A DNA stretch of 64,000 nt from Ptychodera flava (lineage: Eukaryota; Hemichordata; Enteropneusta; Ptychoderidae), in contig NC_091946.1 in NCBI RefSeq assembly GCF_041260155.1, positions 39,187,276 to 39,251,275 of the forward strand, read 5' to 3'. How positions within the stretch are numbered: the stretch's first letter is position 1; each line of letters starts with the position of its first letter. Shown here one piece after another: positions 35,845-48,650 of this stretch. The notes under the pieces are model-generated. The model was given only the letters and a program-made list of their open reading frames with translations, was not told where the DNA came from and ran no database searches. Both the position numbers and the translations under genes were made by a program.

Positions 35845-38800
35845 TTATAACGTTGCACTCAAAACTCTTCCCCTGTGCATAAACATATGATATGATGGAC
35901 GATTGCTCACTGTCTCAAAAGATCTGCATGGAAAGAAGAAAACAGTGTTGTTACTGGAAATAACAGTTTCTAGGATAGTGGGTCAATGTTTATGTTGAAC
36001 CCAGTTGTATAGAAAAACTGTAACAGCTAGCTTACGGTAGAGACACCCAGCTAATTTTATTGGTGTCTGGTCTATGCATGACTAAATCATTACATATTCA
36101 AAGGTGTTCATTAAGACAGCCTGGTTGACATTCACTGTGACCTCCTACATATTTTTCTACAACGGTGAAACTGAACACATGGATTTTCTGTTATCGAATC
36201 ATAAAACAGTTTGAAGACCTAACAGAGAATGAATATGTATTTTATAACATGTATATACATTTCTGAAATTAACAGCTTTTCATGCTTTTGAAAGATGTGA
36301 AATTCTTCTGCTAAATATTTGAAAAGTGAGATCTTCATATTTGCATTGTGGATACAAACCTGTTGTCCAAATCTGCTGAAGCTTTTATTTCCCTGAAATT
36401 GCCAGCAACATTGACCACACCGTATGTCGTGAGGAGAAGACTGACTAGGCACTGTAGGAATATCTGTAAAATAGATCCAAAAACACTGACTGCATTGTAT
36501 ATTGAAAGAAAACTGACTAGGCACTGTAGTGATTTATAAACTCACAATTAAGCTTTGAAGACTATATTTTTTTTATCAATAATCATGAAGTATTTCAGGT
36601 GAAAGACATGGCCTTTTGTGCAGTCAATTCCAACCTGTCAACTACAAAACTTTGGACAAATTATCTTTGGTTTTTTTGTTTCCTTGTGCTTATTGTAACT
36701 GCTCCTTTTTGCTATGTTATGTTTTCTGGTTGTCATGATTACGATGGTGGTAGCAAAATCCCACTTTCAATATTTTTACACTGACAATTTCTGAAAGTAA
36801 ACAAAAAGTTTTTGACATATATATTTTTGCACAATCTATTACTACCAGAATTCGATATTGAGCTTTTACAGGATGAAGTATTACCATTGAATGCCAAGAA
36901 GCTAGGAAATGCTGTGATTTGCTTTAAAGGGGAAATTTACCCAGCCTTTCTTAGTTAATCAGGTCGTTATTTAGTGAAAAATAAACAAAATAGCGTTGCT
37001 TTCATTCACTTTCACTTGCGCGTATTAGCGCAGTGGCCACAAGCTGAACGCACAGAAACCGGAAGTGACGTATCAAACTTGCTAGTCACAGCGGGTTCAA
37101 AGCGAGGTCACTTACAGCCAAGCTCTTCTACGCAAAGTAAAGGATGCGTACGCGATACGCAAACCTCAGCGCTCGACTGAAAATCACGATGGCGAAATTA
37201 ATCGGCAATAACTTCAAACCTGAACGAGCAATCGATGATCCAAGACTGACATCGTCAGAAAGTTACAGCGACTCTAGTTCGGAAATAGACTATTCTAGCT
37301 CCGATGACGAAGTTCAAATTCCTCTCGGCGATCAATCATGCCTGTCGTTGTCAACCTATGGGATGCATGTGTTGCGTCTGCAATCGCTGTGAAATCATGC
37401 CGACACCGAAGTAATGCCAATGCTCTAAAGAGATCAATATTAATTCTAAAAGTGCAAGCATTTTTGATGTGTTACAGAACACCCTGATGTAGCCATGATT
37501 AGTCTAGAACCAGCGGTCCTGTCTACAGCATTCCGTTTCTAGTGCCTGAGCGTACGCACAGACCACAGGCGTGATGTTTTCTGGGTAGTTTCTATAAGCG
37601 TAGTTTATTCTACGTTTCGACGTTCTCTTCCGTAGCCTAATCACCAAGGTAAGAAATAGAATTATCAGGCCTGCCCAGAAAACTTCACGTTCTAGTCGAA
37701 AAATAAACACAAATCCTACAGTCAGTTACCTCGTTCGACGCGGAAGGCTCTCTACTGTCCAAAAAACACTCTCATGTCACGATTAAATGACAACTTTAGG
37801 AGAAATCTGCCGCGTTTTGACAAACTAGGCATTTCTGGCGTCCACCGTTGTAATAACGCAACTCATTATCATAATTGTACGCCGTCTGTATCGCTGATTG
37901 GTCCGTGAGCAACGCCATCAACGGCATCAGATTGAGATTCACCACTTTCTATGTGCAGACACCGTTCATTATGATAATGAGTTGCGTTATTACAACGGTA
38001 GCCATCAGATACAACGATGTTGTCAAAACGCGGAAGATTTCTTCGAAAGTTTTCATTTTATCGTGACATGAGTGTGTTTTTTGGACAGCCGAGATCCTTC
38101 CGCATCTAACTAGGTAACTCAATGAAGGATTTGTGTTTATTTTTCGACTAGAACGTGCAGTTTTCTTGGCAGGCCAGATAATTCTGTTTCTTACCTTGGT
38201 GATTAGGCTACGGAAGAGAACGCGAAACGTAGAATAAACTACGCTTATAGAAACTACCCAGAAAACATCACGCCTGTGGCACAGACCCATACGTACAAGC
38301 AAAGCACTTGGGGCTGGATAGGCCCCGGACTGTTTTCTTTTAGGCTTTTAGTTCAGTAGTTGGACTTGCAACTTGCGCTAGAAAGCAGCCCTTCTCAAAG
38401 TGGTATTCGCAGAAAACTTTATTTCTGCTCAACTTAAACATCAACACCGAGTGCTTGGCCCCTATATTCTGTAGCCATTCTATACACTGTAAGTGGAAAC
38501 CCTTACAGTTGCACACGTCGACTGCTTCAATGACCAAGTTTACGACGTCACTTCCGGATTAGTACACCGCTGTTTGTTAGGTAGTGAGGGAAATGGAATA
38601 AAATTGACTCGAAAGCCTTTCAATGATCATATCAATTTAATATTCCAAAATTAATTTTCAAGGTAAATTTCCCCTTTAGAGTAAATGCCAAGCAGCTAGT
38701 AAATGCTATTTGCTGTCTGAATGTCTCTTCATTGTCTCTGCAGCTGCACAGTACAATAAATTACCCACAATTCTCTATGATTTGTATCCTTGAAGGTTAC

Positions 38801-40549
38801 TTTTCTAAAAACTTTTTCATTTCTGCATGTAAGCACTAATGTGCAGCATCAGAATAAGTTTTAAATAATATCTAGTAAAAGTACGTTTAGATATATCAGT
38901 GAAAGTTTCAAAATAACCGTTAAACAACCAGAAAAGTCACATTCTTTAGGTACTACAAATGCCATGCTTTTTGGGCAGCAAGTTATGACGAACTGAAGGG
39001 GTCATTCTCTGAGAAAACTTAGAATGCAAATTTTTTTATGTCACTTCCTTTGCAAAAACTCAATATCCTTTTGTTTCATAAAACAGGTGCAACTAGTCTC
39101 CCTACTTTCCGTCACATTATTCTGTATGGCTGAGGACACAATCTGTGGCAAATTTCACAAAAATGCTATCTCCTCTCTCAATTATGCATAATTTTCCAAA
39201 TTATTTAAATTGCGAATTTAGAAGAATGGTGTGCACAAAAGTACGTTTTCAAAATTTTGATAAATAGTCTGTGAATTTGTCTACACATGGGAGATATGGT
39301 AGACTTCACTCAGGTATGTTCGAGGATACAAAGCATAATGAATTCTGGGAAATCTACAGTACTGTGAGCTGGCTGACTCAGATACAAGCATAATGGTGTG
39401 AGAGTTACGATTGTACCTTGAAATCTACAACACAAGAAAAATTTACATTATATTTCCATAAACTTAAAAGTAAAATATTTAATAAATCTACTATGTATGC
39501 TTACATCTGCTGGTAAACTTGTGAACTCTTGCTCCGTTAGTCTCAGATAGGTTCTGTCTGTTAAAAATAAAACAGTAAAATCAATATGTGATGTAAAAGT
39601 CATATCTTGCAAATGGCCGGCAACTGGACCCTTGACCGTGAATCGCTGGTAAACTAACGGGTTTCACGAGAGCAATTTTTTGCAGTCTGTGAGCGATTGA
39701 GTTATTCGGATAGGCATAGAGAGGAATCGTGTTGATTTCAGCCGAAAATAGTTAGAAAAGGTAGTTTTTCGTGCGAGGTCCGAATCGAGACCGCGTCCGC
39801 CGGATTTTCCTATGAGAGTCAAAAGGGCTGTGTTGGGCGGCCGAATAACGCCAGGAACACAGCACGGTACACAAGGCTATAGGGATGGTGCTCATGACCG
39901 GAATATTGATGATGCCCTCGCCGAATAGTACTTAACTACAGCTGTAGCCCTGCGTACAGGTCTGTGTGTTCCCGGCATTATACGGCCTCCACCACAGGCC
40001 GTATAACGCCGGGAACTACGGGCTACTACTACTGCTGCATGACAACGTAGAACTACTATACTTGCTACTTCTAGAAGTTCTCGCATCTACCTCCATGCTT
40101 ACATGTAATGCCGACATGATATGTACAATGTCTAAACATTTCAAATATTACATGTGCAAACTTGGTATAAATGATAGACAAAAGATATTCCGAACACTCG
40201 CGACATAAACACGAGCCTCTCAAGCCCATTGCTGCGAATCCGTAGCCTCTGCCACTCGGGTAGCTTGGTCATTGGAGTGGTAGCAGAACACGTCAAGGAG
40301 TGGCAGGGCTCGTTTTCGCAGCAATCAAGCCCATAGATCATAGACTGTACTACTAGTACTACTAGTACTAGCGGGGACTCTCCACCGTCCAATGTGGTAT
40401 GCGTAGAAAATACGTTACTGGATACTGAACTTTCCAGGCACCTAGGGCCAATGTCTTGGTGTGTTTTACTTACGTTGTGTCGCTGAATATGCGGCATGTG
40501 CAAGAAGAAGGAGTCCAATGACCACGAGCGCATGGTAAAGGTTGGCCAT
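35845..40549 (-). CDS. MMGT1: MMGT1/EMC5, complete, 103 aa, four exons
   Basis: EMC5 is a two-helix membrane subunit of the ER membrane protein complex, which inserts tail-anchored and multipass proteins; it was also described as a Mg2+ transporter. Exons on the minus strand: 40549-40474, 39557-39505, 36463-36360, 35923-35845. Phases are consistent and the coding length is 312 nt including the stop. The peptide parallels human MMGT1 throughout: LLLLAHAAYSATQHRTYLRL (human [20 protein letters not shown]), SLPADIFLQCLVSLLLTTYG, VAGNFREI, and MHRGRVL at the end. It stops about 27 residues before the human C-terminus, losing a tail that is poorly conserved. Intron 2 contains a 1.75-kb transposon. 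The individual exons are too short to stand out as open frames. Confidence 0.94.
36927..38676. mobile_element. TIR DNA transposon (1.75 kb, TA duplication) in MMGT1 intron 2
   Basis: The ends are inverted AAGGGGAAATTTACC, flanked by TA on both sides. Subterminal CCGGAAGTGACGT blocks are also inverted (37058 and 38545), so both ends carry the same promoter-like sequence. Inside are two coding-like pieces facing each other: 37189-37392 (+), an acidic serine-rich 67-residue frame, and about 38340-38537 (-), a Cys/His-containing frame. An overlapping frame near 37361-37440 reads MCCVCNRCEIMPTPK before a stop, resembling the Cys-rich motif of P2X7-tail-like domains found in many invertebrate proteins. 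No intact transposase is visible. TA alone does not fix the superfamily. Confidence 0.75.
37550..38290. repeat. Large inverted repeat (about 310-bp arms) inside the transposon
   Basis: The left arm (about 37550-37878) and right arm (about 37967-38290) are roughly 80% complementary. Paired landmarks include TTCTATAAGCGTAGTTTATTC with GAATAAACTACGCTTATAGAA and GTTGTAATAACGCAACTCAT with its inverse. The spacer is about 88 bp. Confidence 0.85.
39958..40330. repeat. Local inverted repeats upstream of MMGT1 exon 2
   Basis: GGCGTTATACGGCC-type inverted blocks surround 39975-40012. A second imperfect inverted pair, GAGCCTCTC...TTGCTGCGAATCC with AGGGCTCGTTTTCGCAGCAA, spans 40210-40325. These look like old MITE pieces. 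Confidence 0.45.
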
Positions 40550-42408
40550 TTTTGAAACAAGAATTAAGTTAGCATACGGTGCAGATGCTATTTTCAGATT
40601 CGCTACCTAACAGGTAAAAATAAAAAAAATTCTGGTCACTCTTTGTTTTTATACAGTATAACTGACACATCACTGGGAATTTACATGCTTACATGCTCGT
40701 GTGTCGCATAGGCAACACTAAGGCGATAGGCGATCATTATTATTATCAATCACGATAATGTGAGTACGAATCTGAATTTAGAATACGGAAACGTACGGAA
40801 GATAGATTCGGTTTCAAATTAGGTTTCGGATTTGATCTCGTTTGCAGAGCCAAGTCGGAAGTATTCTTGACCGCGGACATCCGGGAACTTGCGGATTTTT
40901 ACGTCATTTTTGCGTCACACTGCCGTGAGAACAAATATTGAAGTGTGGATTTTTCAACATTTACAACAGTATTCAAAGTTTCAACATTATGTCAATGATA
41001 AACACTAAGTTCTGTACTTTGTCACATAATTTCTGCATTGTTCACTGTCCTGTACAGTCAAATCCCATTTCACCTCACTCGCGTGCGTGAGGTGAAAGTG
41101 ACGTCACTCCGCGGTCAAGAATATGCATGGTAGCTCCTGGAACGGGTGGACCATTTGATAACCTTGGGGTCGGGGGGGGGGGGGGCATCGTAAAAAATTT
41201 CGGGGGGAAAGATTCGACCCAAGGAAGGCAGAAAAAAATAAGAAAGATTGCCAGCAGGCATGTAGTGAAAATAATACATCCAGATAGTCTGTTTTTGCCT
41301 TTTCCTTCTTTTGTAAGTAACATTTTTAATTTTAAGCGTGCCTTCGGGGCACACCATTTTTATAATATCATTCAATGTCGGCGTGCCCTATGGGCGCCTT
41401 ATTTTCATTTAAAATATCTTTCATATTTTGGCATACCTTCTGGTCACGACATTTTCATAGTTGAATTCGTAACATTTCATTTCATTGATGCACTGATTTG
41501 ATTAAAATTTTATTTTAACTCACACTTTTCAGTGCTGAAGTGTTACATACCCAGTATTGTAATTTGAAACAAGTAGCATTATTTATTTTTTGAGCTTCAG
41601 GTTGTCCATTTCACCGGGATATACTGTGTCCACTGCTGTACCAGGCTTACAGTATCATGACTTTTCAACAAAATTATTTGTTCTTAATTAAGTATCATTT
41701 CCATAATTAATAATTTAATAAAACTTACAATAACTTCAAAATCAGTGATCTGAGTGAAGCGAAATTGTTTAGGCACCCAACAGTGCAATGGCAATAACTG
41801 TTTAATCAATGTACGCAATTGATACATGATTGCTTAATTGGAATAACTGAAATTAATTTGATGTGGGCTTTTGTTGTCAGTAAATAAAATGTCATTACTA
41901 CATCTGCTGTTGAGGGCGCTCTACCAAAGCAACTCAGGCTGTACAATGAGCTCATGGCGACTGGGACCAGTCATATTAGTTTTGCGTCGATCCGCCACCC
42001 TATAGTTGTCCTTTCCAAGTCATCTATCATGAATATGTCCATGATGTTGATTATTACATCTACAAAAAGCCCGGGACAAAAAGTTACAAACAAATATCAG
42101 AAGTTTAAATTAACACACATATGCAATGTATATGAACACACGTGAGCATTTACAGTTCATATCTGGTGTTAGACAAGGTACAACAAGTATACTGTCAACT
42201 CTTCTTTGCTGAATTCCACATGGATTGATTCATTGCTGGAAAAAACTTACAAAGTTGTGTATCTAAAAGTATGTTCAGCTTAGCTTACTTTTCAGAATTT
42301 ATGAAACCATACAGCAGTTTTCTACAGATCATAGATATGCCAGACATTATCTCTAATGGTTATACGAAGGTCTCTCCTCGGCTTTATATGCCTGTAGCGT
42401 TTTCATGA
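40550..42408. other. Intergenic stretch between MMGT1 and the KCTD gene
   Basis: The first few hundred bases hold the MMGT1 promoter. A 14-G run lies at about 41170, inside a block (ACCATTTGATAACCTTGGGG) resembling the end of the G-run TIR element at 31386. Tandem GCGTGCCTTCGGGGCAC-like units lie at 41335-41450. No exon is seen. Confidence 0.5.
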
Positions 42409-43146
42409 TCATCTTGGTACCTTGCTGAACGTCCATCGATCTCGGTTTGCGAATCGGAGTACATTTGAATTACCTGTGTAAAATGTTCCTGACGCGGTAC
42501 TGATGAGTTCAAATCCAAGCCTTTTGATGTCATTTAGTATTGGCAACACACCAATGTCACTGATCGGGTCTCTGTGTTGAGGATTGGGAATTATTTGTTG
42601 GAACTGCACGCCATAAATTGCGCAATACTTCTCCCATTCCGGTGTATTTATCGGTGAATCTTTGGCAAGGCGGAGATGAGACATTAGCGTTGGCATAGCT
42701 TTTATCACGTCTGCATGTGCGTATATCATAAAATCCCAATCGTGGCAGTACTCATCACGTTGATTGTGAACAAGTTCTACGAACTGTGCACCGTCTGGCT
42801 GAATTTCAGCTTCCCTTCTTCTGTGTTCCTTTTTCACCGCTTGTTTTAAGTCGTCAAGCTGATAGAAGTCCGCTTCTCTGATCAGCAGCTTATAATCTTT
42901 GAAATCGTCAGGCAGACAGAGCTCTGACAGTCTGAGAAAATTGAGAATGTGGCGGAAAATTTCCCCGTCTCTGTCGATCAAGTAGGTTCCCCTGTCGTCA
43001 GTCTGGACCGGTACGCGCCCACTGAACATAGCTCCCAGCATGGAGTCTGGGTAGCGTGTTAACGTCGTCAGAGAGGTTGTGTAGAGCTTGCCTCCAACGT
43101 CAAGTCTTATCATACGGCCAACTGTAGTTTTCAACTTGTGTTCCAT
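42409..43146 (-). CDS. KCTD6/KCTD21-like BTB protein, 245 aa, single coding exon
   Basis: KCTD proteins are BTB/T1-domain adaptors. KCTD6, KCTD11 and KCTD21 recruit Cullin-3 to substrates such as HDAC1 in Hedgehog control. The N-terminal BTB domain (about residues 12-110) is nearly superimposable on human KCTD6: LYTTSLTTLTRYPDSMLGAM, IDRDGEIFRHILNFLR (human IDRDGPLFRYVLNFLR), and LREADFYQ-type sequence. The C-terminal half is more divergent but ends in the expected DRWTFSK block (human HNWTFCR). Length matches the family (237-260 aa). The gene is intronless in its coding part, like human KCTD6/21. It cannot be assigned to one paralogue. Confidence 0.93.
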   Translation of the reverse strand: MEHKLKTTVGRMIRLDVGGKLYTTSLTTLTRYPDSMLGAMFSGRVPVQTDDRGTYLIDRDGEIFRHILNFLRLSELCLPDDFKDYKLLIREADFYQLDDLKQAVKKEHRRREAEIQPDGAQFVELVHNQRDEYCHDWDFMIYAHADVIKAMPTLMSHLRLAKDSPINTPEWEKYCAIYGVQFQQIIPNPQHRDPISDIGVLPILNDIKRLGFELISTASGTFYTGNSNVLRFANRDRWTFSKVPR

Positions 43147-43769
43147 TGTAAGTACTTCCGCGTCATATGCTTGGAAAAATATATGATCACAACCCTAGCG
43201 TTCTGCTGTAGAACACGCATATGTTAATAGAAAAACGATTGCATTGTGGGATAGCAATTTGGCATTAATTTATTGTAGATGAGAGGAAAGCAAATATGAC
43301 GTTTTGCTTGTATGAAAAGACTGTTTAAGATTTACATGTCAAAGGTTTTACGACTGACTCTTACGAATCAAAATGGCGGACAGTATAAAACGCACAATAA
43401 GTGTATTATGTGTGCGTGTGTGTGTGTATAATTTTATGTGTTTTTAAGATCTGTAGGAAACATTGTGTTGTAAAAGCTATTTTACCAGATTTTCAACGAC
43501 TCTCTGCTGACTTCCGCCTGACAAATTTTAGCTAGCTTTCGTTAAACCGCAATTTAAACTTATTATTTTGTATATCACGAGTCTAACAACTTTAAATTTC
43601 CGTCCGGCTTAAATTTTGTCATTGTTATCGATTTTAGAATGTATTGCTGCTGATAGACTACTACCTATACTGTAAATCATTCATTAGATGAAACAGTGCA
43701 AAAGACAGAACTGAAACCGCTCTTTAAATATATTTGCAGATACTATTTTACTTGCTTTAGATCAAAAGT
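43147..43769. other. Upstream region of the KCTD gene
   Basis: This should contain the promoter for the minus-strand KCTD gene, but I see no clear TATA box or 5' exon boundary. A short TG run lies at 43408-43430. Confidence 0.4.
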
Positions 43770-44590
43770 ATAATGTCTTCTGGTTTTTACTTAATCTTAT
43801 GCAGGTTTGACACTGTCAACTATACAATATTCTACTCGTCGATCGTTGAATATCGTTGGTCTTTCTGGTTGTGCACTCAAGTCAAGTCAGATCTTTCAAC
43901 TCAAAGTCAGCGTGTTCGTATAAATTCTCTTGAATCGTCTTTTTGTCCACTTGATACTGGGGTACCTCAGAGATCGGTGTTAGGTCCCGTTCTTTTAAGT
44001 TATATTCTGTTCCGTAGGGAAAGCTTGCTAATAATGGATGTCTTCATAGTTTTTATGATGATTCTACAATTTATGTCTTTCACCAGGAAAACACCACTAG
44101 AATGATTTCAAATATTGGAAATTGCATTTCTGATGTCAGATTTGAGATTTCTGCTAACCTCCTTGAGATTTAAAAAGAAGATAAAACTGACTCTGTAATT
44201 TTGTTCCTTCGGGCCACCCGTCAGACAGAATCGTTACAGGAATCTGAGTTTGCGATCGATAGTAAGGTTCCCGTTCGCTATCGAGATCTGACACAAGATC
44301 TGACACAGAATGAATGGTTCATGCTTTTATTACATCTTGTATCGATAATTGTAACTTTCTGTTGTACCGGAGAATCAAAATATTTAATGTATTCAGAACA
44401 TAGCTGCAAGAATTGTAACTCGTTCACAAATCACTCTCCATATCACTCCTGTTCTGTACCTGTTGCATTGGTTACCAGTGACACAGTGAATAGTGGTTAA
44501 AATTTTAGTCCCCATCTTTCAGTGCATGCATGGGCTTGTTGCATGTTATCTTTCAAATGTAAATCGCTTTATATTCCAAGTCAAAATATA
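43770..44590 (+). mobile_element. Decayed CR1/L2-type LINE fragment
   Basis: Split frames carry reverse-transcriptase landmarks in order: RFDTVNYTI, GVPQRSVLGPVLLSYI (GVPQGSVLGP motif), then IAARIVTRS and LLHWLPVT with CMHGLVACYLSNV. The last part parallels the younger LINE at 24140. Several frame breaks and internal losses show that it is old. It runs into the microsatellite at 44641. Confidence 0.85.
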
Positions 44591-44640
44591 TGTATGTGTG
44601 TGCGCGCGTGTGTGTATTACTATTAATTCCAGTCGTAACT

Positions 44641-44655
44641 TTATATATATGTATG

Positions 44656-44717
<62 letters not shown>

Positions 44718-44907
44718 CATGCATACATGCATGCATGCATGCATGCATGCATACATACATACATACATACATACATACATACATACATACATACATACAT
44801 ACATACATACATACATACATACATACATACATACATACATACATACATACATACATACATACATACATACATACATACATACATACATACATACATACAT
44901 ACATACA
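44641..44907. repeat. Compound microsatellite (TA)n, (CATG)n, (CATA)n
   Basis: A TA run at about 44660-44713, CATG units at about 44716-44750, then about 38 CATA units. Open in most frames on both strands and not coding. Confidence 0.97.
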
Positions 44908-44929
44908 AGTTACGGTAAACTCTGAGCAT

Positions 44930-47900
44930 CTGGGGAACACTTTTTCTAGGGTTTGTGTTAAATTTTAAAAATACTATTACTTGAAAACTGAATTAAACGA
45001 TAATAAGGAAAACCGAAACTAACTTCGTAAATCACCATTGCAGCAAAATTACTTCGAAAATCACTGAAGCAATTTTTGGAACACATAGGAAAAGAATTGT
45101 CTCTTGTAGCGTGTCAGTAGCCGCAGCAACAAAATATTTACACATCTCGTTTCTGTACACACCGACTCAATCTAAGTGTTCGAATACAATCCTATATGTC
45201 CAATGTAATGCATACTATGTTCTGATCGGGGTCGCCGAACCACCACTTGCCTCGTTTTCATCTCACAGTCCTAGCATATTTAAGGTGAACCCGCGTGACC
45301 CGACATATAAGTTACCGCCTCCCACGTCTTTGCAATAGTTTAAAAACGTATAACGAGTTGTCAAGCTTAAAATCTTATGATTTAATATTAGATAATATAA
45401 TATTGGAGTAATCCCGATTTTGCCATAATTGGTATATGTTGTCGAACTACAGGCACCCTGACTAGTGAAGTATGGAAGGATACCTTTGTTCCATGTTGTC
45501 GAGCTTCTTCATGTTACGTTTTACAAAGGTAAAACTGAATTCTGTTCGTTACACCTGAGGGGTCCTGAATATGATTTGCATATATATACCTGCAGCACAC
45601 GATCGTTAAAATATCGTCAACGTTTCCCCCAGCCTGTTTTGCATTCCACGGTCTAAAAGATATGCAAGGCCTTTGCATTGGTACATACGCTACTGCCCTC
45701 TATATATAGTTAGACGAACGCGACCTCGTTCGACGAACATACGACGCTCTATTAGGTCGACAACTGTCAGAGATCTGCTGTCGATTTTGCGGCCGACAAA
45801 TCAGGTGAGTTCTTTCGAAGTCTAGTGGGAGTGCAGGAGCCGCTTTGCGAACATTTATATGTCAGCAGTGGCCCGGCTATCTTTCGTGTTATAATAGTGA
45901 CGGTGGGTGACGCCTTGATCGAATCAACGTAGCCGAATAGGTTGTGCAGTAAACAATCTTTATACTGTGTTTGGTGGACGTTTGAGTCGGTTCGTCGTGA
46001 GTTCTTCAACACATTAACAGCATCTGTTGGTGATTTACTGTTCAAAAAACCTTGAATTGCATAGGCTGATTTGACAGGAGAGGTGCTCGAAATATCTTGC
46101 GGCTGTAGGTGGCGTCGCTGCACGCTCGAGTAGCACGCCCAAATGAGCAATAACGAACGATATGTGAATGTACACGGAGATGATTATGCCAATGACCCTC
46201 CCATTCAATGAATTCCAGTGAACAATAATTACGATTTGACTAGTGCTCAAATGCACGACATGACCTCGGCCTAACAAAAGGGACACTTTACGATCGGTGC
46301 CCTCCCCTTCCCCCACTAGTTTTAATCATTGAGCACGCGTTACGGTAGGTGGAGTGACTGTGGTTTCAAAAACATCCCCATATATGTACGTACCCAATCA
46401 TTAATCATTTCGGTACTATGTGAGCTCCCTCCATAATTGAATCGCAGCCGCTGTTCTAGATATGGTTACATAATTTACTGCATGTTTCATATGGATATCT
46501 ACATTGCTGTTTCCATTATACAGCATTGGAATGATGGCACTAAGCATAAAAGGACATCACTGTTGTCTCTTGGTGCGTGATTTATCATTGCATTCTGTCG
46601 ACCAACACGTGCCTAACATATTAATACTGTGATGTGTGTTGAGATACATCTACAAACACCCTACGATTTTGAAGTTTTACAACACAACGCATGCGCATTG
46701 AGTTAAGAATATTTATATATTAAAAATCTACCAGTGAAAAGTCAGCATAATAATAAATGAACTGCTCAGTATAATAGCTGGTGTTCGCCTAAAGGTATTA
46801 ATTTTACGAAGCAAGCATTTCTTCCAGACCAGGCATTAATATGAATGGTCCCTCCATCGGCGGGACGTATATATGCAGTCAGTGTGTTTGCAGTCAGTGC
46901 GTACATGGAGGTAAGCTTATAGACGGATATTATACCTCCATGTTATGTGGTAACACAGCACAACGGTTATAGAATTTCTCAGTGTGGCGCGACCAGAAAT
47001 GTCATTTGTGTATGCACTGTCCCACCGTAAACTGCGTGATGATGAACACTGCAGGTTTGTGTGTATTTTGCAAGGTATAGGAGCCGAACGTGGCTATGGG
47101 CATGGCTTAGAATTGTTTATTTAGACAAAAAGACAGTTAAGGTATGCCATACCTTTCTGGATGTTATGTAACCTACTTACAAAAGCTCTTTGAAATACTT
47201 TGAAACAAGGGAAGCGTTCATGAATAGAGTTAGCCTATTAGGGGTCAACTCCACAACTTGTCAAATTTTCACAAGGGTCGAGCACAATATGACCCCTTTA
47301 ATTAGGACCTGACCCATCCTTTTAACTTCCCAAGGATTTTTCATTTATCGATGTGCATATTACAAGGTTGTGGTAAAAATATCTGGCCATATCGTACGAC
47401 TACTAAATGTTGTGCGTGCAACAGGTGGTCAATGACCACGCCGCATGTGGCTCTATGCATATCAAATCTATCATTACCGTGGTCAACTACGTGACCTTCA
47501 GGAGAGGGTGGCATTTTGTCCTTTCTAATGACTTTTTAACTTGTAATCTAATATACATACGTAGAATATCTACACAAATATACAAAAATACTATACATAT
47601 TATCAGATTACAACAGAGTCTTATTCAAGAAATGTCAAGCACAAAGTTGTGGTGTGAGATATAAAATCAGGTGTCATTCAACCCTGAAAGGGTTCATTTC
47701 TTTCTGGAGACAATAACCATGCAGGAATAATGTCAATAAGACTATAGACCTACTACCTCGTTGATATGACCTATAGGTCTTCTAAGTAGGCAATATTTTC
47801 CTGAGTGTTAAACCTTCCAATGGCAACATTATAAAACAGGAGCCGAGGTTCATTTTCACTTCATTCATATTTCCATGAGCACTATAAATTGAGAAAACCC

Positions 47901-47933
47901 GAAATTTTAATATTTTAGGAGCCAAAACAAAGT
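44930..47933. other. Gene-free stretch with a candidate 5' exon for the downstream sulfotransferase gene
   Basis: No coding exon is supported. Two promoter-like spots on the plus strand precede strong donors: TATATATAG at 45701 with CAG|GTGAGT at 45805, and GTATATATGC at 46867 with GGAG|GTAAGC at 46911. Either could be the non-coding first exon of the sulfotransferase-like gene, whose acceptor is at 49850. Confidence 0.4.
45701..45709 (+). promoter_or_regulatory. Candidate TATA box
   Basis: TATATATAG lies about 95 bp before a strong splice donor (TCAG|GTGAGT, exon end 45804). Spacing fits a transcription start near 45732 and a short non-coding exon. No coding sequence confirms it. Confidence 0.3.
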
Positions 47934-48099
47934 ATGAACAGGGAACATTTGGGAACCCAATCCAAGTATGGGCATTGGGAACCCAACCCAGAGTATGGGC
48001 ATTGGGAACCCGATACAAAGTATGGGTATTGGGAACCCGATACAATATGGGCATTGGGAACCCAACCCAAAGTATGGGCATTTGGAACCCAACCCAGAG
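47934..48099. repeat. 27-bp minisatellite, left part
   Basis: The unit TATGGGCATTGGGAACCCAA plus CCCAAAG occurs about six times here. It is the same array as 48651-49560, separated from it by the MITE insertion. Confidence 0.95.
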
Positions 48100-48650
48100 C
48101 ACAGGCGACCCAATAGGTTCTGAGTTTTTCACACTGTTTTCTCTATCATTTTCTCTTCTTTCTTCATGCTCTGAATGATCGGAATAAATAAAATAAATGG
48201 TTTATATAACCTAACCTAGCCTCTGTGACTCTTTATTTATTTTACACTCCATTACAAGGACGTATATCTCTCATACACACATGCTGTAATTAATTAGTCA
48301 ACACAACTAATTATGCTAATCCGTGGACTTATCAGAGGTTGGTCAATATCGGAAAGATAGTGATGTTATGTAACCATTCCTATCTTTCGCGATGTTGACC
48401 AACCCGTAAAATCCCTGATAAGTCCACGGATTAGCATAATTAGTTGTGTTGACTAATTAATTACAGCATGTGTGTATGAGAGATATACATCCTTGTAATG
48501 GAGTGTAAAATAAATAAAGAGTCACAGAGGCTAGGTTAGGTTATATAAACCATTTATTTTATTTATTCCGATCATTCAGAGCATGAAGAAAGAAGAGAAA
48601 ATGATAGAGAAAACAGTGTGAAAAAGTCAGAACCTATTGGGTCGCCTGTG
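48100..48650. mobile_element. Foldback MITE, copy 2, inserted into the minisatellite
   Basis: Ends are CACAGGCGACCCAATAGG and CCTATTGGGTCGCCTGTG, flanked by the 7-bp repeat CCCAGAG (48093-48099 and 48651-48657). The arms match copy 1 (127-710), including the telomere-like TTAGG piece, which is shorter here. The interior is a near-complete hairpin and non-coding. Confidence 0.92.

Noticed and set aside
36219-36524. Minus-strand frame with Cys-rich sequence (IQCSQCFW, IRCGQCCWQ), first taken for a zinc-finger exon
   Set aside because: The neighbouring frame of the same splice-bounded segment gives an exact EMC5 exon that joins in phase with three others.
40141-40560. 139-aa minus-strand frame
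   Set aside because: It overlaps the true EMC5 first exon in another frame; only 40474-40549 in the EMC5 frame is supported.
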